NCBI GenBank assembly: GCA_964344335.1
Contig: CAYFMW010000016.1
Coordinates: forward strand, 1-36,008
Direction: 5' to 3'
DNA: 36,008 nucleotides
DNA from: RUG11894 sp964344335
Lineage (GTDB): Bacteria; Bacillota; Clostridia; Peptostreptococcales; Anaerovoracaceae
Part shown: positions 24,733 to 32,237 of the stretch, piece after piece
Position numbering within the stretch: the stretch's first letter is position 1
How the letters are laid out: each line of letters starts with the position of its first letter
Notes under the pieces: model-generated
Databases searched by the model: none
The model's input: the letters and a program-made list of their open reading frames with translations, nothing else
Told to the model about the DNA's origin: nothing
Translations under genes and position numbers: made by a program

Positions 24733-25667
24733 TTTATCTTCTCCACCACTCTGAGCTTTGCGCTCCTGCTCCTCGGATTCTCCGAGAGTTCCTCATCGCT
24801 CGCCGTCGCGGGCCTGCGTGTAACTTTCCTTATGTCCGCGACCTTGCCGCAGATACAGAGCGGTAGGCCCGGCGGACAGACGCACGGATTAAGCCTATTG
24901 TTTACGGCCTCTTTGACTATTCTGTCCTCCAGGGAATGGAAGCTTATAACCGCCAATCTTCCTCCCGGAGCCAGCAGGTCCATGAAATCCGTCAAAGCCT
25001 TTTCCAGCTGCCCCAGCTCGTCGTTTACCTCTATGCGAAGCGCCTGGAATGTGCGCTTGGCGGGATGAGGCCCCTCCCTTCTTGCCTTGGCGGGAATGGC
25101 AGCCTTTATTATGTCCACCAGCTCGAAACTGCTTTCGATGCGCTTCTTATTCCTCGCCGCGCTTATGAACTTCGCAATTCTCGCCGCCCAGCGCTCCTCG
25201 CCGTAATCCTTTATTATCCTTGCAAGCTCCTCTTCGCTGTAGCCGTTCACGATATCTTCGGCTGTAAGCGCATCCTGTACATTCATGCGCATATCCAGCG
25301 GAGCGTCGCTCATGTATGAAAAACCCCTTTTAGGCTCATCCAGCTGAAAGGAAGAAACTCCCAGATCGAGCAGTGCGCAGTCTATCTTGTCAATTCCAAT
25401 CTCAGTAAGAAGAAGTTTTACATCCGCATAATTGCCGTGCAAAAGATGCTTTTCGCATTTGAAGGACTCCAGTCTTTTGCCTGCGGCCTTAAGCGCATCC
25501 TCGTCCCTGTCTATACCGATGAATACCCCTTCTTCGCCCAGCCTTTCGCATATCCCTGCCGCGTGTCCCCCTCCCCCGAGGGTGCCGTCCACACAGCGAT
25601 CTGCGGGCTTAACGGCCAGTGCATTCATGACTTCTTCGTATAGCACCGGTACATGGCTGTAATCCAT
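24729..25667 (-). CDS. rsmH: 16S rRNA m4C1402 methyltransferase RsmH (MraW)
   Basis: 312 residues, typical length. SAM-dependent N4-methyltransferase for C1402 of 16S rRNA. Family signatures are YSHVPVLYEEVMNAL at the start, CVDGTLGGGGHAAGI (SAM loop), LLDLGVSSFQLDEPKRGFSY with DMRM following, RIEVNDELGQLEKAL, and ISFHSLEDRIVKEAVN near the C-terminus. It lies 2 bases after the mraZ stop, the classic head of the dcw cluster. Confidence 0.98.
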   Translation of the reverse strand: MDYSHVPVLYEEVMNALAVKPADRCVDGTLGGGGHAAGICERLGEEGVFIGIDRDEDALKAAGKRLESFKCEKHLLHGNYADVKLLLTEIGIDKIDCALLDLGVSSFQLDEPKRGFSYMSDAPLDMRMNVQDALTAEDIVNGYSEEELARIIKDYGEERWAARIAKFISAARNKKRIESSFELVDIIKAAIPAKARREGPHPAKRTFQALRIEVNDELGQLEKALTDFMDLLAPGGRLAVISFHSLEDRIVKEAVNNRLNPCVCPPGLPLCICGKVADIRKVTRRPATASDEELSENPRSRSAKLRVVEKIK

Positions 25668-25669
25668 GG

Positions 25670-26101
25670 CTACACCCGGAAGTAGTCGCCGAGATCGTGG
25701 AAGTCGTCCGGGCCCATCCTTCCGCCGCTTTCCGCGCCGTCAAAGACATCCTTGGCCCATACTTCAACCCTGTCTATCATGCCTATAGTCACCAGATCCT
25801 TTTCGATCTGAGCAAAGTCCTTTAAGAATTGAGGAATGACTATGCGACCCTGTTTATCGATGTCGCAGTCCACTGCGTTACCGTAGACATAGCGGAGGAA
25901 TCGCCTCGCCCGCTCGTCGGTCCTGGGGAGTGCGGCAAATTGCTCCTGCTGCTTCTCCCAGGCCTTCATGGGAAAGATAACCAGACAGCTATCGAGGCCC
26001 CTGGTTATGACGCACTTCTCCACCAGCTCCGTCCTGAATTTTGCGGGGATGATGAGCCGGTTCTTTGCATCTATTGAGTTTTGATAGGTTCCCATGAGCA
26101 C
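25670..26101 (-). CDS. mraZ: Transcriptional regulator MraZ, GTG start
   Basis: 143 residues from the GTG at 26099-26101. This start gives MLMGTYQNSIDAKNRL, matching the usual MraZ beginning and the common length of 143, and it has GGAGGG 9 bases upstream. The ATG two codons later would leave that site about 15 bases away, and an upstream in-frame start would add 15 unlikely residues. Two AbrB-like MraZ repeats carry D-x-x-x-R at residues near 11 (DAKNRLIIP) and 84 (DKQGRIVIP). MraZ forms ring oligomers and binds short direct repeats in its own promoter; candidates are found at 26128-26220. Confidence 0.95.
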   Translation of the reverse strand: MLMGTYQNSIDAKNRLIIPAKFRTELVEKCVITRGLDSCLVIFPMKAWEKQQEQFAALPRTDERARRFLRYVYGNAVDCDIDKQGRIVIPQFLKDFAQIEKDLVTIGMIDRVEVWAKDVFDGAESGGRMGPDDFHDLGDYFRV

Positions 26102-26127
26102 GGGGCAAAACCCTCCTTTTTTAGTTA

Positions 26128-26220
26128 TCTCCACTTTACACCACATTCATCTTAAAATCAAGGCTTTTTGGAGTATTTTTGGGATTTTGCTCCACTTTTC
26201 TTGCCCCCTTCTCCCCTTTG
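26128..26220 (-). promoter_or_regulatory. Candidate MraZ-binding direct repeats upstream of mraZ
   Basis: On the minus strand two tandem 10-base units, AATGTGGTGT (26147-26138) and AAAGTGGAGA (26137-26128), lie just upstream of mraZ. Further AAAGTGGAG (26198-26190) and AAAGGGGAG (26219-26211) copies follow at distances of 61 and 21 bases, near multiples of the helix turn. MraZ is known to bind GTGG/TGGG-type repeats with about 10-base spacing ahead of the dcw operon. A weak promoter (TTGATT, 17 bases, TAAAGT) overlaps the proximal pair. Binding is inferred. Confidence 0.5.
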
Positions 26221-26240
26221 GATATCTTTATTCCTTTTTG

Positions 26241-26383
26241 GCTTCGGAAGTAGCTTGCAACGGCGAGACGCTCCCGCTCCGTGGCGGTTCCCTAACGGTA
26301 CTAAGCTCTGTCTGCGCCTACGGCTTGCCAATCGCTAAGTACCGAGACCGCCAAGCCTCGCCTAATGCAAGCTACGACCGAGC
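26241..26383. repeat. 143-base nested palindromic element
   Basis: A long multi-stem inverted repeat in the divergent mraZ/NYN spacer. The outer stem pairs GCT/AGC, CGG/CCG, GTAGCTTGCA (26250-26259) with TGCAAGCTAC (26366-26375), and GGCGAG (26262-26267) with CTCGCC (26357-26362). The middle stem pairs GGCGGT (26283-26288) with ACCGCC (26347-26352). The inner stem is CGGTACT-A-AGC (26296-26306) with GCT-A-AGTACCG (26334-26344). A 27-base apical loop contains GGCTT (26322-26326), complementary to AAGCC (26353-26357). No coding frame or T run fits it. It could be a structured RNA or a dispersed palindromic repeat; the strand is unknown. Confidence 0.8.
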
Positions 26384-26425
26384 GATAAAAAAAAGGGCGC
26401 TCATGTGGCATATTGGATTCGACTA

Positions 26426-26455
26426 TTGATAAATGTTGCGAATTCAATGTATAAT
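26426..26455 (+). promoter_or_regulatory. Sigma-A promoter of the NYN-rnhB operon
   Basis: TTGATA (26426-26431), 18 bases, then a perfect TATAAT (26450-26455), ending 32 bases before the chosen start codon. It is the only strong rightward promoter in the spacer and lies just after the palindromic element. Confidence 0.75.
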
Positions 26456-26487
26456 TGTTGAAGATATTCAATCTGAAGGGAGAAATG

Positions 26488-27327
26488 ATGGATAGTTCAG
26501 ACAAAAGATTCGCAGTCCTGATAGACGCGGACAATATATCGGATAAATATATAAAGATAATCCTCGACGAGATCGCCGACGAAGGTCAGGTTACATACAA
26601 GAGGATTTACGGAGATTGGACCAAGACTACGCTCGGCCCCTGGAAAAAGGTGCTGCTAGAATACTCGCTCACGCCCATTCAGCAGTACAGCTACACCAGC
26701 GGAAAGAATGCAACGGACTCCGCCATGATAATAGATGCCATGGATATACTCTACACCGGCAATGTGGACGGCTTCTGCCTCGTAACAAGCGACAGCGATT
26801 TCACCAGACTCGCGAGCAGACTCAGAGAATCCGGCATGATGGTTGTAGGTATGGGCGAGCAGAAAACGCCGAGGGCTTTCACCTCCGCCTGCAATAAATT
26901 TAAGTATCTCGACATTCTCGCCAAGAACGAAGAGAGCAGCAAGGAAGAAGCCGGAAAGCCCGCGGTAAGAAGTGCAAGATCCGCAAGAAGCACGAGAACA
27001 ACCAGGCCGGCCGTGGAAAAACCTAAGCCGGATCCGAAGGAGGAGATCGCCGAGGAGGAAGAGACTATCACCCCTCTCAAGGCCATCACTCAGACCCTGA
27101 TAAACATACTGAGAGAGGACTCGGACGAGGACGGATGGGTATCCACCTCGGACCTTGGAAATAAACTGCTTAAGCGCTATTCGGATTTCGATGTAAGAAA
27201 CTATGGCTTCTCGAAGCTCACGCCTTTCCTCAAATCGCTTAAGGGCTTTGAAATGAAGTCCGTGCGCACAGCAAATTCTCAGGTAAAACAAGTCTATCTG
27301 AGAGAGGAGCAACAAAATAAGGACTGA
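26488..27327 (+). CDS. NYN-domain putative RNase with C-terminal OST-HTH/LOTUS domain
   Basis: 279 residues from the ATG at 26488, chosen because GGGAG lies 5 bases upstream; an adjacent ATG at 26485 is possible and an upstream TTG is not supported. Residues 6-140 form a NYN (PIN-like, LabA/DUF88) domain with the acidic residues D13 and D15 (LIDADN), D77 (NATDSAMIIDAMD) and D102/D104 (TSDSDF) that would bind metal in an RNase. A basic Ser/Arg linker (RSARSARSTRTTR) and an acidic stretch lead to an OST-HTH/LOTUS fold (about 195-272, DGWVSTSDLGNKLLKRY then VRNYGFSKL), an RNA-binding module. Predicted RNA cleavage or processing factor; target unknown. Its stop overlaps the rnhB start (TGATG). 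Confidence 0.88.
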   Translation: MDSSDKRFAVLIDADNISDKYIKIILDEIADEGQVTYKRIYGDWTKTTLGPWKKVLLEYSLTPIQQYSYTSGKNATDSAMIIDAMDILYTGNVDGFCLVTSDSDFTRLASRLRESGMMVVGMGEQKTPRAFTSACNKFKYLDILAKNEESSKEEAGKPAVRSARSARSTRTTRPAVEKPKPDPKEEIAEEEETITPLKAITQTLINILREDSDEDGWVSTSDLGNKLLKRYSDFDVRNYGFSKLTPFLKSLKGFEMKSVRTANSQVKQVYLREEQQNKD

Positions 27328-27965
27328 TGACTAAAGCCGAACGGGAAATTCATTTAAGAGAACGCCTCGAATCGATGTGCACGCACGAACGCAAACTGCG
27401 GGAATCGGGGCGTTTATATATAGCGGGAGTGGACGAAGTGGGAAGAGGACCGATAGCGGGGCCGGTGTGCGCCGCCGCGCTTATACTTCCCTCTGATTTT
27501 TCTCTGCTCGGCGTGGACGATTCCAAGAAGCTTTCGCCCAAAAGACGGGAAGAATTGGCCGAAGCAATTAAAAAAGAAGCGCTGTGCTACGCCTTCGGAT
27601 GGGTCAAAAGCGATGTGATAGACAATATCAATATCCTTCAGGCCACGAAGCTCGCGATGAGCCGCGCGGTGGCAGGACTCGCGATACAGCCCGAGCATGT
27701 GCTGATAGACGGAAACTTCACGGTCAAAGCTATAGACATCCCTCAGACGGCGATACCCGGCGGGGATGCGAAGTCGGTCTCCATAGCCGCGGCTTCCATA
27801 CTGGCTAAGGTGGCGAGGGACAGATACATGGTCTCGATCTCCGAAATATTCCCAGGCTATTCATTCGAGAACAACAAGGGTTACGGCACCAAGGCTCACT
27901 ACGAAGGCATCGAAAAACTAGGAACTACGCCTATTCATAGGCAGTCGTTTCTACAGGGAAAATGA
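27327..27965 (+). CDS. rnhB: Ribonuclease HII
   Basis: 212 residues. It cleaves the RNA strand of RNA-DNA hybrids and starts removal of single ribonucleotides from DNA. The catalytic signature is AGVDEVGRGPIAGPVCAAAL (about 30-49), followed by DDSKKLSPKRREEL, HVLIDGNFTVKA and GGDAKSVSIAAASILAKVARDRYM, with the closing Y-x-F-x-x-N-K-G-Y-G-T-x-x-H motif. All acidic active-site positions are present. The ATG overlaps the NYN stop by one base, so it is translationally coupled. Confidence 0.97.
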   Translation: MTKAEREIHLRERLESMCTHERKLRESGRLYIAGVDEVGRGPIAGPVCAAALILPSDFSLLGVDDSKKLSPKRREELAEAIKKEALCYAFGWVKSDVIDNINILQATKLAMSRAVAGLAIQPEHVLIDGNFTVKAIDIPQTAIPGGDAKSVSIAAASILAKVARDRYMVSISEIFPGYSFENNKGYGTKAHYEGIEKLGTTPIHRQSFLQGK

Positions 27966-28020
27966 TGCACCGATCGATACTTTGCCTCAGCAAAGGCTTA
28001 ATTTATATGGGAGGAACAAG

Positions 28021-28956
28021 ATGATTAAACCGAAAAAACTTTATCCCGGAGACACCATAGGGCTGATTTCACCGGCGAGCCCGACGGTCGACAGACTCGA
28101 TGTACCCCGCTCCAAGGAATTCCTTGAAAAGATGGGCTACAAAGTAGTGCTCGGCAAGCATGTGGACGCGCTGCGGGGACACTACGCCGCGGCACTCGAA
28201 GACGCGAAGGCAGAAGACTTTAACGAGATGTTCGCAAACGACGAAATCGATATGATACTCTGCGTAAGAGGAGGTTCCAGCACGCAGCAATTCGTGCAAC
28301 GGATCGACTTCGAGAATGTAAGAAAGAATCCCAAGATTTTCTCGGGTTTTTCCGACATAACGACCCTTCACCTCGCAATCGCCAAGCATGCGGGCCTCGT
28401 CACCTTTCATGGGCCCAACCTGATGACCCTGCGCCCGGGAATGAGCGATTATACCAAGGACCATTTCTTCAGAGCCATAACAAGCACGGAGGAGCGCAGA
28501 GAAATAAAGCTTGCCGACGAGGATAAATATGTGATGACCATACACGGAGGAGCGGCGGAAGCACCGGTGCTCGGAGGCAATCTCTGCCTCATTGCCGGAA
28601 GCTGCGGAACTATGTACCAGCCGGACTTCACGGGAAAGATTTTATTCTTTGAAGAGACCAACGAGCAGCCCTATGTGGTGGACCGCTATCTCGCTCAGAT
28701 GAGAAACTGCGGGATGCTCGACGGGATAAAGGGAGTGCTCATCGGCGAATTCAGCGGCTGCGGCCCGGGTTCCGCCTACAGTACCACCATCATAGATACC
28801 TTTGAACACTATTTTGCGGATCTCGGAGTGCCCTGCCTCTACGGCCTTCCGCTCGGTCATACAAAGGATATGGCGACGCTCCCCCAGAACTGCATGGTAA
28901 GACTCGACGCGGACGCAAAGACACTCGAAGTATTAGAGAGCGGAGTTACGGACTAA
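28021..28956 (+). CDS. S66 peptidase, LD-carboxypeptidase / MccF-like
   Basis: 311 residues from the ATG at 28021, preceded by GGGAGG; an upstream in-frame TTG lacks support. Family S66 cleaves L,D-peptide bonds in recycled muropeptides (LdcA) or microcin-C-type aminoacyl nucleotides (MccF). The serine triad can be placed: nucleophile S111 in FSGFSDIT, E211 in LFFEETNEQPYVVDRYL, and H280 in GLPLGHTKD. The N-terminus GDTIGLISPASP and RGGSSTQQFVQRID are characteristic. No signal peptide, so cytoplasmic. It follows rnhB after 55 bases and is closed by the terminator at 29000-29027. Murein recycling versus detoxification is undecided. Confidence 0.92.
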   Translation: MIKPKKLYPGDTIGLISPASPTVDRLDVPRSKEFLEKMGYKVVLGKHVDALRGHYAAALEDAKAEDFNEMFANDEIDMILCVRGGSSTQQFVQRIDFENVRKNPKIFSGFSDITTLHLAIAKHAGLVTFHGPNLMTLRPGMSDYTKDHFFRAITSTEERREIKLADEDKYVMTIHGGAAEAPVLGGNLCLIAGSCGTMYQPDFTGKILFFEETNEQPYVVDRYLAQMRNCGMLDGIKGVLIGEFSGCGPGSAYSTTIIDTFEHYFADLGVPCLYGLPLGHTKDMATLPQNCMVRLDADAKTLEVLESGVTD

Positions 28957-28999
28957 AAATCTCCTGACGAATAATGCATCAGGACCCTGAATCCACATA

Positions 29000-29027
29000 A
29001 AAGCGAGCCCCTTGCGGGGCTCGCTTT
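29000..29027. terminator. Bidirectional rho-independent terminator
   Basis: Perfect 12-base stem AAAGCGAGCCCC / GGGGCTCGCTTT around TTGC, with A residues on the left and TTTATT on the right. It lies 43 bases after the S66 peptidase stop and 19 bases before the end of the leftward DUF3343 gene, so it can serve both converging operons. A weaker TCCTGA/TCAGGA hairpin sits just before it (28962-28984). Confidence 0.92.
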
Positions 29028-29046
29028 ATTAACATACATCGCTTTA

Positions 29047-29283
29047 TCAGCAGACAAGTTCCACGAATTTTTCGAATGCCAGGCCGCCTTCATTCGCGGC
29101 CTTCTCTATTTCCTCCCTAAACTCGGGATTTGCCATCCAGGCAAGACCGCATGATTCGCTCAGCGCGCGAGGCGTCGGAATTAGCCTTCCGGGCACTTCC
29201 CTCGCCTGACAATACCTCTCAAAGGCGAGCGCATCCGTGCCGCCCTTGAAAGTAACTATCAATTTAAGGCTCTTGCCGCGCAT
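29047..29283 (-). CDS. DUF3343 putative Se/S carrier-like protein
   Basis: 78 residues, the usual size. The DUF3343 pattern is visible: a short beta strand (LIVTFKGGTDALAFERYC), then PGRLIPTPRALSESCGLAWMA with a conserved Cys, and an additional Cys at the C-terminus (VELVC). Members are called Se/S carrier-like because they often occur with YedF-type or selenium genes; the biochemical role is not established. It lies 28 bases after yedF on the same strand and is the last gene before the terminator. Confidence 0.85.
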   Translation of the reverse strand: MRGKSLKLIVTFKGGTDALAFERYCQAREVPGRLIPTPRALSESCGLAWMANPEFREEIEKAANEGGLAFEKFVELVC

Positions 29284-29311
29284 CCGATTTTCCGCCGCCC
29301 GATTCCGCAGG

Positions 29312-29926
29312 CTAGGGTTTTATTACCGAGGAAGCTCCGCAGAGCTTCTCGACTATAGTATACATATTAGTCACTCCGCCAACGGCCAGCTTTTCCTTGA
29401 GCTTGAAAAAATCGAGGCAGGTGCCGCAACTTAGAATCTCCACGCCCATGCTCTCAAGATTTCGCAAATCTTCGAGAGAAGCCGAGCCTTCGCAGCTCAG
29501 TTTAACTCCGGAGTTATAAAGCAGCACTGCCGAAGGCAGAGTCTCCATCTGCAAAAGCGCATAGACAAAACCCTTCATCAATATTGCACCGAGCTCGTCG
29601 CTTCCGCTACCCATATAGCAGGAGCTGATCGCGACCACATTGCCACCGCGCATATCCGGTATGCACACGGAGGGCTCATCCGCCTCGAGCGTTTCGCCTG
29701 TCGGCTTTACGCTGAATTTGACGGAAAATAGCTTATCGCCCTTCTTCTCGCTCGTCACTTCAAAGGACTTGCTGCCGGCGAGCTTGATTAAATTTTGAAC
29801 CGCAGTCTCGTTATCCACGAGGACTTCCAGGGTCCCGGGCTCAGTAAAGCTCTTGAAACTCTTGTTTGCCTCTACCACGGGAATAGGACACTGCTTGCCC
29901 GTCATATCTAAAGTTTTGGAAGACAT
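29312..29926 (-). CDS. yedF: YedF-like sulfurtransferase/selenium metabolism protein
   Basis: 204 residues in two domains. Residues 1-70 are TusA/SirA-like with the catalytic-type CPIPVVEA motif (Cys13). Residues 95-204 are a DsrE-like domain (VVAISSCYMGSGSDELGAILMKGFVYAL, then VEILSCGTCLDFF) with further cysteines. This two-domain form is known as the selenium-metabolism-associated YedF, thought to carry persulfide or selenium; no substrate is proven. AAAGGAG precedes the ATG. It lies 30 bases after pta and 28 bases before DUF3343. No selD, selA or selB is present in this window. Confidence 0.9.
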   Translation of the reverse strand: MSSKTLDMTGKQCPIPVVEANKSFKSFTEPGTLEVLVDNETAVQNLIKLAGSKSFEVTSEKKGDKLFSVKFSVKPTGETLEADEPSVCIPDMRGGNVVAISSCYMGSGSDELGAILMKGFVYALLQMETLPSAVLLYNSGVKLSCEGSASLEDLRNLESMGVEILSCGTCLDFFKLKEKLAVGGVTNMYTIVEKLCGASSVIKP

Positions 29927-29956
29927 CGCTCGCTCCTTTCTCGATGCACAAAGATG

Positions 29957-30967
29957 CTACAGGGCCGCCGTGATTATGGCCATCCTGTAGACTTCCTCGG
30001 CATTGCAGCCCCTCGAAAGATCGTTGATGGGAGCGTTTAAGCCCAGCAGAACGGGTCCGTAGGCATCGTAGCCGCCCAGCCTCTGAGCCATCTTGTAGCC
30101 GATGTTACCGGCCTCGATGCAGGGAAATACGAAGGTATTCGCATAGCCTGCAACCTTGCTTCCCGGGAACTTGAGCTGCCCGACCGTCGGAGAAACCGCC
30201 GCATCGAACTGCATCTCGCCGTCTATGGCCATCTCGGGATTGAGCTCTTTGGCAATCCTTGTAGCCTCCTGCGAGAGCTCTACAGTTCCGCCCTTGCCGG
30301 AGCCCTTGGTCGAAAAGCTGAGCATAGCCACTTTGGGGTCGAGGCCGAAGACTCTCGCACATTTCTCTATTTCAACGGCCACTTCCGCGAGCTTTTGCGC
30401 TCCGCTGAAGCTGACATTGCCTTCCTTATCCAGGCTGTCAGTGTAGTCTATATTTACTGCACAGTCACCCATGCAGAGCGTCCTGAACCTCTCTTCTCCC
30501 GTCTCGCGGTTGAGAATAAAGCACGAGCTCACCAGATGAGCACCGGGCTTGGTCTTCACGAGCTGAAGAGCCGGCCTTATGGTATCCGCCGTGGAATAGG
30601 TCGCCCCTCCCAGCAGACAGTCCGCCTTGCCTATTTTAACCAGCATCGTGCCGAAGTAATTGCCACGGCAAAGGCAATCTGCACACTCTTCGGCACTCAT
30701 CTTTCCTTTGCGCAGCTCGACCATCGTCTCCACCATCTCGGGCATGCCCGGATAATTCTCGGGATCGAGAACCGTCGCCTGAGAAATGTCAAAACCGCCA
30801 TCCTTTGCAGCCTTCTTAACCTCAGACTCGTCGCCCACAAGCACGACCTTCATGACCTTTTCCGCAAGCAGCCTGCTCGCAGCGCTTAAAATTCTCGCAT
30901 CCGTGCCCTCGGGAAAGACAATCGTCTTCTCCTGAGCCCTAACCTTTACCAACAACTTGTCAAACAT
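29957..30967 (-). CDS. pta: Phosphate acetyltransferase (short form)
   Basis: 336 residues from the ATG at 30965-30967, which has GGAGG 6 bases upstream; that site itself contains a second ATG four codons earlier that opens the frame but is a poor start. It converts acetyl-CoA and phosphate to acetyl phosphate for substrate-level ATP formation via acetate kinase. Signatures are IVFPEGTDARILSAASRLL, ADCLLGGATYSTADTIRPALQ, MLSFSTKGSGKG and the C-terminal GLNAPINDLSRGCNAEEVYRMA. It lacks the N-terminal regulatory domains of long Pta. No ackA is adjacent. It probably heads the pta-yedF-DUF3343 operon. Confidence 0.96.
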   Translation of the reverse strand: MFDKLLVKVRAQEKTIVFPEGTDARILSAASRLLAEKVMKVVLVGDESEVKKAAKDGGFDISQATVLDPENYPGMPEMVETMVELRKGKMSAEECADCLCRGNYFGTMLVKIGKADCLLGGATYSTADTIRPALQLVKTKPGAHLVSSCFILNRETGEERFRTLCMGDCAVNIDYTDSLDKEGNVSFSGAQKLAEVAVEIEKCARVFGLDPKVAMLSFSTKGSGKGGTVELSQEATRIAKELNPEMAIDGEMQFDAAVSPTVGQLKFPGSKVAGYANTFVFPCIEAGNIGYKMAQRLGGYDAYGPVLLGLNAPINDLSRGCNAEEVYRMAIITAAL

Positions 30968-31029
30968 GAAAACCTCCATATATGTTCAAGAAATATGTAT
31001 CCCCGCAGTCGGTTTACACCAACCGTTTA

Positions 31030-31058
31030 ATTATATCGCCAAAAGCGCATGCGGACAA
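31030..31058 (-). promoter_or_regulatory. Probable pta promoter
   Basis: On the minus strand TTGTCC (31058-31053), 17 bases, then a perfect TATAAT (31035-31030), about 60 bases before the pta start. A small CGGTT/AACCG hairpin follows in the leader (31010-31025). Confidence 0.65.
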
Positions 31059-31068
31059 GGACTCGAGA

Positions 31069-32166
31069 TTAAACATTAAACAGGAATGTAATTATATCCC
31101 CGTCCTTCACCACATACTCCTTGCCCTCGGATCGCAGCAGGCCCTTCTCACGGACCGCGGCGATGCTTCCGCCCGCCTCGATAAATTTGTCGTATGCGAC
31201 TGTCTCCGCCCTTATGAACCCCCGCTCAAAGTCCGTGTGAATCTTCCCGGCAGCTTTTGGGGCCTTAGTGCCTTTCTTGATTGTCCAGGCACGGCATTCG
31301 TCTTCGCCGACCGTAAAGAAAGAGATGAGCTCAAGCAAGGAGTACGAAGCCCTTACAAGCTTGGAAAGACCGCTCTCTTCGATGCCTAGTTCATCAAGAA
31401 ATTCCCGCCTCTCCTCATCAGAAAGCTCCGCTATCTCCGCCTCTATCTCCGCGCAGAGGGCGACGACTTCCGCAGACTCGCTTTCCGCAATGCGATGCAG
31501 CGTCTTTAAGTGCTCGTTATTTTCAAAATCCTCAAGCGACGCCTCATTCATGTTAGCGACATATATGACGGGCTTGTAAGAAAGTAATCCCAGGCCCCTG
31601 ACGAATGTTTCGTCCTCCTCCTCAAAGTGCATGGCACGGGCATTCTTTCCCTCCGAGAGCTGTTCGTAGATGCTCTGCATTATATCGAGTTCTTCCTGAC
31701 CGCTTTTGTCCCCGCCCTTCATAAAACTCTTTGCCTTGGCGATGCGCCTCTCCAGCACTTCTATGTCCGAGAGTATCAGCTCCAGCTCTATCGTCTCGAT
31801 ATCGCGCGCGGGATCGACGCTCCCTGCAACATGCACAATATTGTCGCTCTCAAAACAGCGCACGACATGGACAATCGCCTCGACCTCCCTGATATGACCG
31901 AGAAATTTGTTGCCGAGCCCCTCTCCCTTGCTCGCACCCTTTACAAGCCCTGCGATATCCGAAAATTCGATCGTCGCGTTGACCTTGCGCTTGGGCTTAT
32001 ATATTTCGGCAAGCCGGTCGAGGCGCTCATCCGGCACCGTTACGATGCCGACATTCGGCTCTATCGTGCAGAAAGGATAATTCGCAGCCTCCGCCCCGGC
32101 CCTCGTTATCGCATTAAAAAGCGTGCTCTTTCCCACATTTGGCAGGCCCACTATACCGAGCTTCAT
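31069..32166 (-). CDS. ychF: Ribosome-associated ATPase YchF/OLA1
   Basis: 365 residues, normal length. Obg-family P-loop protein that hydrolyses ATP rather than GTP. Visible: P-loop GLPNVGKSTLFNAIT (7-21), the ANYPFCTIEPNVG switch, DIAGLVKGASKGEGLGNKFL (G3), a coiled coil (about 125-160), and NMNE in place of NKxD, which explains the ATP preference. The C-terminal TGS domain contains FTVGEDECRAWTIKKGTKAP and ends IITFLFN. YchF binds 70S ribosomes and is linked to stress responses. GAGGAG lies rather far (about 13 bases) upstream of the ATG. It ends 101 bases before pta. Confidence 0.97.
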   Translation of the reverse strand: MKLGIVGLPNVGKSTLFNAITRAGAEAANYPFCTIEPNVGIVTVPDERLDRLAEIYKPKRKVNATIEFSDIAGLVKGASKGEGLGNKFLGHIREVEAIVHVVRCFESDNIVHVAGSVDPARDIETIELELILSDIEVLERRIAKAKSFMKGGDKSGQEELDIMQSIYEQLSEGKNARAMHFEEEDETFVRGLGLLSYKPVIYVANMNEASLEDFENNEHLKTLHRIAESESAEVVALCAEIEAEIAELSDEERREFLDELGIEESGLSKLVRASYSLLELISFFTVGEDECRAWTIKKGTKAPKAAGKIHTDFERGFIRAETVAYDKFIEAGGSIAAVREKGLLRSEGKEYVVKDGDIITFLFNV

Positions 32167-32237
32167 AACAAATCTGTATCTCCTCTACTCCTTCATTTTT
32201 CAACGGTTACAGGGCTTTATATTTGGGGGCAAAATCT

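Noticed and set aside
26102..26146. Longer mraZ start giving an extra N-terminal extension
   Set aside because: The extension overlaps the candidate MraZ boxes and ribosome binding site and does not match the family N-terminus.
26241..26383. Palindromic element as a CRISPR array or simple terminator
   Set aside because: There are no direct repeats with spacers, and neither strand has a T run after the stem.
26301..26534. Minus-strand open frame across the palindromic element and the NYN start
   Set aside because: It runs through the inverted repeat and the strong plus-strand promoter, has no ribosome binding site and resembles nothing.
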